From the NCBI RefSeq assembly GCF_040215725.1, contig NZ_CP157969.1, forward strand, positions 620,001 to 684,000: a stretch of DNA of 64,000 bases. The letters are read 5' to 3'. Position numbers and translations under genes: made by a program. Of this stretch, positions 36,602 to 44,017 are shown piece by piece. Origin of the DNA: Rhizobium sp. ZPR4. Lineage in GTDB: Bacteria; Pseudomonadota; Alphaproteobacteria; Rhizobiales; Rhizobiaceae. Within the stretch, counting starts at the first letter, position 1. Every line of letters begins with the position of its first letter. Below the pieces are notes generated by a model. The model saw only the letters and a list, made by a program, of their open reading frames with translations, made no database searches and had not been told where the DNA came from.

Positions 36602-37443
36602 CTTGCGTCCTCCCCGCATGAAAGCCACTCGGCAAGCAGCTCATTGACGATGTCTGGTGCTGTCAGGTTCACCATATGGCGGTGGCCCTCGACAATGCGC
36701 ACCCAGCCTTCGGGTGCCGCCGCCGCCATCTGTTCGGCCATCAGCGGCGTCGAATTCGGATCGCCCGACCCCGTCAGAAACAGCGCAGGCGCGCTGACAT
36801 CAGGCCAGCGATCGGCATAGGTCTCATCGCCGCCGGCAAAAGCCGCATAGGCCGTGGCATAGCCTTGTGGATCGACAAGGCTCAGCCAGTTGCGGGTGAG
36901 CTCGCGCGCCACCGCGCTTTGAGCATCATCGCCAAACCAGCGCAGCAGCGGGCCTTCCTTGTCGACGCCGGCAAGCGGTATTGCCGCAGCACGAGCAAGC
37001 ACGGCCGCCTTGGCCTCGGGGTCGCGGCGATAGACGCCGTTGAGATAGGCGATCCGCTTGATCCGTTCGCCAAAGGTGGCAGCGGCCCCTCCGGCGACAA
37101 GCGCACCCATCGAATGACCGGCAACGTTGACCTTGCCGAGTTCCATCTCATCAAGGAAACCACCGAACCAGGCGACGAAGGCTTGCAGCGGACTTCCCGC
37201 GGGCAATGCGACGCTTTCGCCATGCCCAGGCATGTCGACGGCGATGACGCGATGGCTTCCGGAAAATGCCTCGATCTGTGGCGTCCAGGCTTCCAACCGC
37301 ATGCCGACACCATGGATCAGAACCAGTGGCTCGCCTTCGCCGACCTCATGATAGGCCGTGCCGCCTGCCGTGTGTTTGCGGAGCAAACCTTCCGTCTTCA
37401 GATGATCGGGCTTGCTCTGGTCCATGGTTTCCATCGCCGGCAT
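36598..37443 (-). CDS. Alpha/beta hydrolase
   Basis: A 281-residue hydrolase. The oxyanion region is VLIHGVGMRLEAW, the nucleophile is Ser111 in VAGHSMGAL, and the His is in EGHRHMVNL near the C-terminus. Asp in LTGSGDPNSTP is the likely acid. Members cleave esters, lactones or C-C bonds. Its position between the DUF1185 gene and the flavin reductase puts it in the same pathway, perhaps opening an oxidised intermediate. Downstream in-frame ATGs at 37434 and 37425 are possible starts. Confidence 0.88.
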   Translation of the reverse strand: MPAMETMDQSKPDHLKTEGLLRKHTAGGTAYHEVGEGEPLVLIHGVGMRLEAWTPQIEAFSGSHRVIAVDMPGHGESVALPAGSPLQAFVAWFGGFLDEMELGKVNVAGHSMGALVAGGAAATFGERIKRIAYLNGVYRRDPEAKAAVLARAAAIPLAGVDKEGPLLRWFGDDAQSAVARELTRNWLSLVDPQGYATAYAAFAGGDETYADRWPDVSAPALFLTGSGDPNSTPLMAEQMAAAAPEGWVRIVEGHRHMVNLTAPDIVNELLAEWLSCGEDAR

Positions 37444-37458
37444 CCAGACACCCGATCC

Positions 37459-38061
37459 TTACACGCCGGCCGGATTGGAGACGTCCTGTCCCAGATCCTT
37501 GAGGTCCTGGTAACGATCGCCGATGCGATGATGCGGCCGGCCGCCGACGGAGGCGCCGAGCGCCACAACGATCTCGTCGGCAGCGGGTGCATCGGGAACC
37601 GAGGTCTGGATCGTTAGATAATGCGAACGGCGGCCTTCGTCATTCTTGTCCATGAGCGGGATCATGATCGGCGCATTGGCGGGACCACGCGTGTTGCAGA
37701 AGGCGAGATAGGACTTGGCGCCGACGGCATGGCGATAGTGATTGCCGAACCGCAGGGTGTGGATCAGCGCGGACGCATGTTCGATCTCGCCATCCAGACC
37801 GACGACCGCCGATTTGCCATAGGCTTCGACCGCCTCACCCGATCCGACCGCGTCGATGATCATTTTGGTGAGCAATTCGCCGAGGATAGGCGCGGCAGCA
37901 TGAATTTCGGGTTTCAGATCGGCGACGAAACCACGACCGGCCCAGGGGTTTTTGACGATCGCACATGCCGAGAAGAGCTTTAACGGCGTAGCTGCTGCCT
38001 TCCCTCCTTCAACAAGCGTCGTTTCGATCTGCAGGACAGTTTTTCGGATCTGAAGGCTCAT
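37459..38061 (-). CDS. Amino acid synthesis family protein (DUF1185)
   Basis: A 200-residue protein matching the DUF1185/AA_synth family (VNPWAG-type motif here as AIVKNPWAGRGFVADLKPEI, then GKSAVVGLDGEIEHASALIH). The family name comes from an old annotation; the biochemical role is not established to my knowledge. It is the first gene of the catabolic cluster after a candidate operator about 30 bp upstream, so it is probably transcribed with the hydrolase, reductase and monooxygenase genes. Confidence 0.85.
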   Translation of the reverse strand: MSLQIRKTVLQIETTLVEGGKAAATPLKLFSACAIVKNPWAGRGFVADLKPEIHAAAPILGELLTKMIIDAVGSGEAVEAYGKSAVVGLDGEIEHASALIHTLRFGNHYRHAVGAKSYLAFCNTRGPANAPIMIPLMDKNDEGRRSHYLTIQTSVPDAPAADEIVVALGASVGGRPHHRIGDRYQDLKDLGQDVSNPAGV

Positions 38062-38087
38062 GGCTCGCTCTCATCTAAGATTACGTA

Positions 38088-38105
38088 TGATGGTATGCCA
38101 TAATA
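38088..38105 (-). promoter_or_regulatory. Candidate GntR (FCD) operator A upstream of the DUF1185 gene
   Basis: GGTATGCCATAATA (plus strand, 38092-38105) overlaps the imperfect palindrome ATGGTATGCCAT (38090-38101). It matches site B at 13 of 14 positions and shares CCATAATA with site C. FadR-type GntR proteins often bind TGGTnnnACCA-like palindromes. It lies ~30 bp upstream of the DUF1185 start, where binding would block transcription. Confidence 0.6.
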
Positions 38106-38269
38106 CTGTACTGTCAAGCGGCTTTGAGCGACCGGACTGAAAAACCTGCCGCGCACCAGAAATCATCAGCTATAACAATGCCTTATTGATAGGCAGCAAC
38201 AAGCGTTCGCAAAAGCGGTGCTTGTTCGCCGCATATCTTCAGCTATCGATGTTCCGCTTTTGTATTAGT

Positions 38270-38285
38270 TATTATGGTATACCGT
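38270..38285 (+). promoter_or_regulatory. Candidate GntR (FCD) operator B
   Basis: The reverse complement reads GGTATACCATAATA (38270-38283 on the plus strand as TATTATGGTATACC). Its core GGTATACC is a perfect palindrome. It is ~180 bp from site A, so a looping or second-promoter role is possible. Confidence 0.55.
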
Positions 38286-38413
38286 CACACCGAAGACATG
38301 GGAGAGTCAACCCGCTTCCCCAGGCAAACGACAATTTGATGAGGCATGACATCCACCGACATCATCCGGCATCGTGCAGGTCGGCTCGCCACACGGCTGG
38401 AATTTCGCCGGCG

Positions 38414-39331
38414 TTACTCCTGGCGGACGATGGCACCGATCGCATTGACGACAATGCGCGCCGCGGTCAGGGCCGAAAGGCCGTCGATATCGGCCGGAGG
38501 ATAGAGCTCCACCAGATCGAAGCCTGCAATCCTCGCCCGCCGACCAAGGCCAGCGATCAGGTCGATGACCTGCGTATAGGTGAGACCGCCGGGCGTTCGT
38601 GCCGCCACACCCGGCATGATGCCGGGATCGATGCTGTCGCAATCCAGGGTCACGACGACCCGAGCGCCTTGCGGAATATGCTGAAGAGCTGCCTCGACCC
38701 CTTGCGCATGGATGTCGCGGGCCGTGACAAAGCGGCTGCCATAGCGCTGCGCCGCCTCGACGTCGGCAGGACGAGCACTACCGACACTTCGCAGGCCCAC
38801 CTGCACCATTCCGGCAACATGCGGCATCTCGCTTGCCCGGCGCATCGGGCTCGAATAGCCATAACGCTCGCCATGCAGCTCATCGCGCCAATCGATATGG
38901 GCGTCGATCTGCAGGATCCAGACAGGCCCCTCATCCGCAAAGCCGGCGATGAAGGGGATCGTGACGGAACAGTCGCCGCCAAGCAGGATCGGTACGGCCG
39001 GCAATGCCAGGACCTCGCGCATCTTCGCCTTAATCCGGTCCCGGTTGCCGGCATTGTCATGCATGACGATCTCAATGTTCCCCACGTCGATGCAGCAAAC
39101 CGGCTTGCCATCGAAGAGCGGACCGCCGAGATCGAAATCCCAATGCTCGACGAGCGCGGCATCATCCTGGCTGGCAGCGCGGATCGCTCCAGCCGACAGG
39201 GCGTAGCCGCTGCTGTCCTTGCCGGGATAGGTGCTGCCGTGACCAGCGCTGAAGATCACCACACGCGGCAGGTGACCATCGTCAAGGCGGTCCGAGAAGC
39301 CGAGAAAGGATGGGGAGGCAGTCATCTTCAT
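38414..39331 (-). CDS. Agmatinase/arginase (ureohydrolase) family protein with altered metal ligand
   Basis: A 305-residue protein of the Mn-dependent ureohydrolase family, which cleaves guanidino compounds to urea and an amine. Metal-site motifs DAHIDWRD (Asp143, His145, Asp147) and DCDSIDP (Asp230, Asp232, Asp235) are intact. The first motif, normally GGDH, reads GGDCS here, so Cys121 replaces a metal-binding His. Some family branches carry GGDD at this place, as I recall. The gene is 15 bp downstream of the GntR regulator and so probably in its operon. The substrate is unknown. Confidence 0.88.
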   Translation of the reverse strand: MKMTASPSFLGFSDRLDDGHLPRVVIFSAGHGSTYPGKDSSGYALSAGAIRAASQDDAALVEHWDFDLGGPLFDGKPVCCIDVGNIEIVMHDNAGNRDRIKAKMREVLALPAVPILLGGDCSVTIPFIAGFADEGPVWILQIDAHIDWRDELHGERYGYSSPMRRASEMPHVAGMVQVGLRSVGSARPADVEAAQRYGSRFVTARDIHAQGVEAALQHIPQGARVVVTLDCDSIDPGIMPGVAARTPGGLTYTQVIDLIAGLGRRARIAGFDLVELYPPADIDGLSALTAARIVVNAIGAIVRQE

Positions 39332-39346
39332 GGCCTTGGCGAGAAA

Positions 39347-40042
39347 TCAATCGATCGGTTGCCGCCCGGAAAGCACGGCCTGGGCGATAGCGCTTGCGCT
39401 GGTGACATGATCCATCGCCGCCTGATAGGCGCCATCGCCATCACCGCGCCTGATAGCATCGACGATACGCGCCATCTGCGCCGGACCCTGGACATCGCGA
39501 TTTTGCGTCTTGATCGTCATGGAGCGCAGGTGGTTGATGCGTACGGTCAGAAGATTGACGACGCCCCAGGCCACATGGCGGTCAACCATGCTGAACAGCG
39601 TCTGATAGAAGGACGATGTGTGGGCAAGCACGCCCACCATGTCCTTCTCACGGTAGCTATGCTTTATATCCTCCAGCGACTTGTCCAGGGCATCGGCGAT
39701 CGCGGGATTGTTCTGCTCGGCGCAAAGCCGTGCCGCCATCCCTTCGAGTGCCGCACGGATCTCGTAGATCTGCTTGGCCTCGTCGTGATTGAGCTGGGCG
39801 ACGATTGGCCCCTTGTTCGGAAGGTTGGCGACAAGACCTTCGGATTCGAGATGGCGCAGAACCTCGCGCACGATCGTGCGGCTGACGCCAAGCTGGGCGC
39901 AGAGATCGCGTTCCACCAGGCGGTCACCCGGACGGAAATAACCATTGATGATTGCCTCTCGCACCTTGTCGAGGGCAAGCTCCCGCAACGTCTTGGTCGG
40001 ACGCTCCACGCGAATTGCGGCGCCGTGCGCATCATCATTCAT
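39347..40042 (-). CDS. GntR-family transcriptional regulator, FCD (FadR-like) type
   Basis: A 231-residue regulator. The N-terminal winged helix-turn-helix spans ~20-85 (YFRPGDRLVERDLCAQLGVS, RTIVREVLRHLESEGLVANL). The C-terminal FCD ligand domain is all-helical (EIRAALEGMAARLCAEQNNP, AMDHVTSASAIAQAVLSG). FCD regulators respond to organic acids and related metabolites and usually repress adjacent catabolic genes. A candidate operator lies 20-45 bp upstream of its own start, suggesting autoregulation, and two more lie before the DUF1185 gene. Confidence 0.92.
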   Translation of the reverse strand: MNDDAHGAAIRVERPTKTLRELALDKVREAIINGYFRPGDRLVERDLCAQLGVSRTIVREVLRHLESEGLVANLPNKGPIVAQLNHDEAKQIYEIRAALEGMAARLCAEQNNPAIADALDKSLEDIKHSYREKDMVGVLAHTSSFYQTLFSMVDRHVAWGVVNLLTVRINHLRSMTIKTQNRDVQGPAQMARIVDAIRRGDGDGAYQAAMDHVTSASAIAQAVLSGRQPID

Positions 40043-40062
40043 TTCCGCACCCTCGATCTTCG

Positions 40063-40085
40063 GATACCATAATATGGCCTACCAA
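40063..40085 (-). promoter_or_regulatory. Candidate GntR operator C upstream of the regulator's own gene
   Basis: GGATACCATAATA shares ATACCATAATA (11 bp) with site B. The adjoining TGGCCTACCA (40076-40085) resembles a second TGGTATACCA palindrome with two changes. Location ~20-43 bp upstream of the regulator start fits autoregulation. Confidence 0.55.
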
Positions 40086-40128
40086 AATCATCCATTGTCG
40101 AAATGAAGTCAATGCAGCAGAGCGCTCC

Positions 40129-40830
40129 TCAGAGCAAGGCCTGTTCGTGAATGCCGAAATGCTCCTTCAACACCTTCCAGCCTTTCGGCGTGACGTCAAC
40201 GGCGCGGGACGAGGGCGACCGCCGTATGCAACCCTCCGCGAAAAGGAGGTTGGTCAAATGAACGCCAAGCGGTCCAGCAAGATGATGTTGGCGCTCCGTC
40301 CAATCGAGGCATTGCCGGGCAAGCCCGTAGCGCGTGGGTCTGATACTGGCCGTGTTCATGCCCATGCGGCCGAACCACTCTGCACCAGCCGGCGTGAGTT
40401 CGAACCGCTTCCTTTCGGCCGCGATGAGGAACCCTTTCTCCAACAATCCATGGGTTACGGCAATCCCGACACGGCCAGCCAGATGATCGTAGCAGCAACG
40501 AGCGAACCGAAGCTTTTGCGCATCCCGGGTCAGCGGCTTTCGTCGCACGGGCTCCGTCGGACCGATCGAGGCCAGGGTCTCGAGCGCCAGCGCGACATGG
40601 GAGCCGGCGAGACGATAGTATCGGTGCCGCCCTTCGGTTTCCACAGTCAGCAGGCCGCCGACCAGCAACTTGCCCAGATGGGAACTGGCCGTCTGCGCCG
40701 TCACGCCGGCAGAATAGGCGAGTTCCCCAGCAGGTCGAGCCCGGCCATCGAGGAGCGCCGACAGCATGGCAACGCGTGCAGGATCGGCAATCAGAAAGGC
40801 AACAGCGGCTATATTCGGCTGGGTCGTCAT
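40129..40830 (-). CDS. ArsR-like winged-helix regulator with long C-terminal domain
   Basis: A 233-residue protein. The N-terminal ~95 residues are an ArsR-type HTH (ADPARVAMLSALLDGRARPA, GVTAQTASSHLGKLLVGGLL, EGRHRYYRLAG). The remaining ~135 residues, with a CCYDHLAGRVGIAVTHGLL segment, are conserved in a group of longer ArsR-like proteins; no CxC-type metal site of classical ArsR is evident, though Cys-Cys is present. It is divergent from a metallophosphoesterase gene 129 bp away, which it may control. Confidence 0.85.
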   Translation of the reverse strand: MTTQPNIAAVAFLIADPARVAMLSALLDGRARPAGELAYSAGVTAQTASSHLGKLLVGGLLTVETEGRHRYYRLAGSHVALALETLASIGPTEPVRRKPLTRDAQKLRFARCCYDHLAGRVGIAVTHGLLEKGFLIAAERKRFELTPAGAEWFGRMGMNTASIRPTRYGLARQCLDWTERQHHLAGPLGVHLTNLLFAEGCIRRSPSSRAVDVTPKGWKVLKEHFGIHEQALL

Positions 40831-40959
40831 GTCTAGGCCTCTTCAAGTCAGGCAGCATCATAGCACCGAAATAGTTCGCATGTTTCGACACGCATCGAAG
40901 CATTGGGGCAGATCGCCGCCCTAGACTGAGCGCACAAGCAATTGCCACGGAACCGACCC

Positions 40960-41727
40960 ATGACGAAAGAAATCCTCGCCTTTTTCACCGACACGCATCT
41001 CGGTCAGAAGTTGGTCGTCAAGAGCGAAATTGCTGGCGACAAGATGGGTTATGAGGAGACGCCGCAAGAGCACGAGCATCACCTGCGCGTGGTTCTCGAC
41101 GACATCGCCCGCAAGGGCATTTCCAAGGTCGTCTTCGGCGGCGATATCGGCACGGCAAATTCGGTCGTGGGCTTTTTCGAACTCCTGCGCACTTATGCCT
41201 TCGATGTGTCGCTCATCCTCGGCAACCACGACACCTATGGCAATGTCGCGCCGTACCATGACATGGACGGCAATATCGTGGCAGGAAAACTATGCTACTC
41301 GCAGCAAGACCAGCATCTGAAACGGATTTTCCTCGATACGTCCGACAACGTCATCGGTAACAGCCAGCGCAAGTGGCTCGCCCGCGAACTCGAAGGTGTG
41401 AAGCGGGCCGCGGTCTTTCTGCATCACCCGATCCTGCCGCTCGACACGCCGGTAGATCGAACCGGTGCCGCCCTGCGCGACCGGGATGAGGTCAGATCGC
41501 TTCTGATCGGCATGGACTGCCAGATATCCCTATTCTGCGGTCACTACCACATGATCGACGAAGCCCGGGACGCAAACATCAGGCAATATGTCTCGCCGGC
41601 GGTCTCCTATCAGATCGTCAAGCAATCCGAACGTCTCAAGGCCGATACCGGGATGTTCGGCTATCGTATTCTGGAGATTGACGAAGAAGAGATCAAAACG
41701 CAGGTCGTCTTGTTTTCAAAAGCCTAA
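40960..41727 (+). CDS. Calcineurin-like metallophosphoesterase
   Basis: A 255-residue protein from ATG 40960. All family motifs for the two-metal site are visible: FFTDTHLG, VVFGGDIG, LILGNHDTYG, VFLHHP and LFCGHYHM. Such enzymes hydrolyse phosphomonoesters or phosphodiesters, including cyclic nucleotides. There is no signal peptide, so it acts in the cytoplasm. It is divergent from the ArsR-like regulator. The substrate is unknown. Confidence 0.9.
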   Translation: MTKEILAFFTDTHLGQKLVVKSEIAGDKMGYEETPQEHEHHLRVVLDDIARKGISKVVFGGDIGTANSVVGFFELLRTYAFDVSLILGNHDTYGNVAPYHDMDGNIVAGKLCYSQQDQHLKRIFLDTSDNVIGNSQRKWLARELEGVKRAAVFLHHPILPLDTPVDRTGAALRDRDEVRSLLIGMDCQISLFCGHYHMIDEARDANIRQYVSPAVSYQIVKQSERLKADTGMFGYRILEIDEEEIKTQVVLFSKA

Positions 41728-41731
41728 AGCG

Positions 41732-41835
41732 GCTTAGCTTTTCACGCAAACTCCGAACCGCTCCATCTCTTTGCCTTTTGCAATTCCGGACGGAAAACCG
41801 CTACGCACTTTTCCTGGAATTGCTCCAGGTGGCGC
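41732..41835. repeat. RIME-like intergenic palindromic element
   Basis: GCAATTCC (41780-41787) and GGAATTGC (41816-41823) are inverted repeats around a GGACGGAAAACCG core; a CCGAACCGCT segment lies just left. I recall this mosaic arrangement as common between genes in Rhizobium (RIME-type elements). Its position just after the metallophosphoesterase stop is typical. A related CCGAACCGCT palindrome occurs at 46850-46883. Confidence 0.55.
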
Positions 41836-41913
41836 GTACAAGGAGCAAAAGCACTTTCACTTCAGAGCGATGACACTATATCGTATCGCAGCACCGCGGA
41901 ATCGCCAGTTGAT

Positions 41914-42513
41914 TTGAAGGATATGACAATGGGCGTGCTTTTCTCTCCAGAACTCACGGTTTGTGGCATTGAAGAATTGCCCGATCAACGCGCGCGCAAC
42001 GTTACCCACGTGCTTTCCCTCCTCGATCCGGAATATCCCGAGCTCGATGTCTTCCACTCCTATGCCAGGCATCATCGCACGACGCTGCGTTTTCACGATA
42101 TCATCGCGACGGCTCCGGGGCGGGTGATGCCCCAGCCGGAACATGTCGAAGCGATCCTGAAATTCGGCTCTGAGTTTCAGACGCAGCAAGCCCCGGAGGC
42201 GTCGAGCCATCTGCTGGTGCATTGCCATATGGGCGTATCGCGCTCGACCGCTGCCATGCTGTCATTGATGGCGCAAGCAAATCCCGACGAGCCCGGCGAG
42301 AGCCTTTTTGCTCGCCTGGTAGCCATCCGCCCACAGGCGTGGCCGAACTCCCAGATGATCGGCTTTGCCGACAAGCAGCTCGGCAGGAACGGGGATTTGA
42401 TCGCAGCACTTGCCCGTCACTATGGCCGGCAGATCAAGGGGCGGCCTGACTTTGTCGACTGGATGACGCATCTCGGACGTCAGGCGGAACTTAATATGGC
42501 GATCCCCGCGTAA
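41914..42513 (+). CDS. Dual-specificity/tyrosine phosphatase-like protein
   Basis: A 199-residue protein with the active-site loop VHCHMGVSRSTAAM, matching the HCxxGxxRS signature of Cys-based phosphatases. The likely general acid is in the Asp-containing loop before it (DIIATAPGRVMPQPEH). ATG 41914 is followed by in-frame ATGs at 41923 and 41929. It is a lone gene between the metallophosphoesterase and the ABC importer leader. The substrate is unknown. Confidence 0.87.
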   Translation: MKDMTMGVLFSPELTVCGIEELPDQRARNVTHVLSLLDPEYPELDVFHSYARHHRTTLRFHDIIATAPGRVMPQPEHVEAILKFGSEFQTQQAPEASSHLLVHCHMGVSRSTAAMLSLMAQANPDEPGESLFARLVAIRPQAWPNSQMIGFADKQLGRNGDLIAALARHYGRQIKGRPDFVDWMTHLGRQAELNMAIPA

Positions 42514-42862
42514 GGAGCACCTCTCCTGCCTGAGGACCAGCCGCCGGCACGACGGCCTGACTATACATCTTCTTCCGCCGTGACAGTTCCCTGACAGGAA
42601 TCGATGTCACCTTGGCTGCAATCTGTAGAGGACAGAGACGGCCGGCTCACGAGCCGGCTAGCCATCGGGGAGGAGATATCATGAAAACCGCGCTCGGTCG
42701 CAACTAGCGCCTGTCATCCGGCATCCGTCGCCGGCCACCATCAGCCAATCACATCCTATTCACCGGCTTTCCACGAGGAGAGCCGTGTCGTCCATGTGCG
42801 TCCCTAATTCAGGGACGCGGGCGGCAACCAAAATCATGCAGCAGTCAACGGGAGGGATTCAA
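42514..42862 (+). promoter_or_regulatory. Leader region of the ABC importer operon, with two hairpins and a mini-ORF
   Basis: This 349-bp region has three notable parts. The palindrome GCCGGCTC-AC-GAGCCGGC lies at 42641-42658. An eight-codon ORF lies at 42681-42707. A hairpin GCGTCCCT/AGGGACGC (42798-42805 with 42811-42818, 5-nt loop) lies ~45 bp before the binding-protein start. The arrangement resembles a translated leader with alternative structures; no T-run is present after either hairpin. Confidence 0.5.
42681..42707 (+). CDS. Possible leader peptide MKTALGRN
   Basis: An eight-residue frame with an excellent ribosome site (GGGGAGGAG, 5 nt spacer) ends at TAG 42705-42707. It lies 156 bp upstream of the binding-protein gene and after a perfect GC-rich palindrome. 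It could be a leader peptide that controls the operon or the remnant of a lost gene. Confidence 0.4.
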   Translation: MKTALGRN

Positions 42863-43927
42863 ATGTCACTGCTATTCAAGAAACTCAGCATCGCAGCCGC
42901 CATGGCGATTGGTATCAACGGCGCAGCCTTCGCGGCAAGCGAAGAGCTCATCGCCGCCGCCAAGAAGGAAGGCGTGATCGCCGTCTATGCCGCGACCGAT
43001 CTGTCGCAGGCCCAGGCCCTGCTCGATGCTTTCACCAAGAAATATCCCGGCATCCGCATCGATTACAACGATATCGGCACCAATGGCGTCTACAACCGCA
43101 TCATCTCAGAAGCTGCGGCCAGCCAGGTCGGCGGAGATCTCGTCTGGACGTCGGCGATGGACCAGACGGTCAAGCTGGCCGCCGACGGCTATCTCGCCCC
43201 CTATGCCTCGACGGAAATCGGCGCGCTGCCAAGCTGGGCCGTCTATGACAAGACCGTCTATGCCACCACGCTCGAGCCGATCGGCATGATCTACAATAAG
43301 CTCGCCCTCAAGGAAGATGAAGTTCCCCGCACCCGCGCAGCCCTGATCGAATTCCTTGGCAAGGCGGATGTTGCCGGCAAGATCGCCACCTTCGACCCGG
43401 AAAAGTCCGGTGTCGGCTTCATGATCCAGACGAACGACTCCAAGCAGCGCAGCGATTATTGGGATCTGGTCTCGGCCTTCGGCGCCGCCAAGGGCAAGAC
43501 CTATTCCTCGACGGGCTCCATGCGCGAAACGGTGGTTTCCGGCGAGAACGTGATCGCCTTCAACCTCATCGGCTCCTACGCGCTCGATTGGGTGAAGAGC
43601 GCTTCCAATCTGGGTGTCGCCTTCGGGCAGGATTATACGCCGGCCTTCTCGCGCGTCGCCGCCGTCATCAAGAACGCGCCGCACCCGAACGCCTCCCAGC
43701 TCTTCCTCGATTTCATGCTCTCCCAGGAAGGCCAGAACGCCATCGCCTCGAAGGGGATGCCATCGCTGCGCACCGATGTCGACCAGGGCTACAATCTCAA
43801 CACCATCAACGAGCTGGTCGGCGGCAACCTCAAGCCTATCGCACTCGACGACTCGCGCCTCGAATTCATGGACCCCATGAAGCGCCTCGACTTCCTCAAG
43901 AAGTGGCGCGGATCGGTCAAGAGCTGA
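42863..43927 (+). CDS. Periplasmic binding protein, Fe3+/sugar-phosphate (FbpA/AfuA-like) family
   Basis: A 354-residue protein from ATG 42863, with GGGAGGGA upstream and a Sec signal (KKLSIAAAMAIGINGAAFA). The mature protein has the family's layout (KKEGVIAVYAATDLSQAQAL, LVWTSAMDQTVKLAADGYLA, then ENVIAFNLIGSYALDW). Members once called ferric-binding proteins include AfuA, which binds hexose phosphates. The Tyr pair that chelates Fe3+ in true FbpA is not evident to me. The ligand is probably an anionic organic compound; this is inference. First gene of the importer operon. Confidence 0.87.
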   Translation: MSLLFKKLSIAAAMAIGINGAAFAASEELIAAAKKEGVIAVYAATDLSQAQALLDAFTKKYPGIRIDYNDIGTNGVYNRIISEAAASQVGGDLVWTSAMDQTVKLAADGYLAPYASTEIGALPSWAVYDKTVYATTLEPIGMIYNKLALKEDEVPRTRAALIEFLGKADVAGKIATFDPEKSGVGFMIQTNDSKQRSDYWDLVSAFGAAKGKTYSSTGSMRETVVSGENVIAFNLIGSYALDWVKSASNLGVAFGQDYTPAFSRVAAVIKNAPHPNASQLFLDFMLSQEGQNAIASKGMPSLRTDVDQGYNLNTINELVGGNLKPIALDDSRLEFMDPMKRLDFLKKWRGSVKS

Positions 43928-44017
43928 CGCGGCGCCCAATCACCTGAGAGCATTCTCGCAGCCCGAACGGAAGCGGGAATGCTCGAAAGCAACAACCATC
44001 AAGAAGGAGGCACGCCG

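Larger units (their letters stand above)
38062..38413. other. Regulatory region of the catabolic cluster with two operator-like sites
   Basis: A 352-bp gap between the end of the ureohydrolase gene and the start of the DUF1185 gene, both on the minus strand. It is less GC-rich than its neighbours. Two copies of the 14-bp motif described at 38090 and 38274 lie in it, 180 bp apart. No gene was found. Confidence 0.55.

Noticed and set aside
38186..40072. A 628-codon plus-strand frame opposite ureohydrolase and GntR genes
   Set aside because: Antisense to two recognised genes; no domain or ribosome site.
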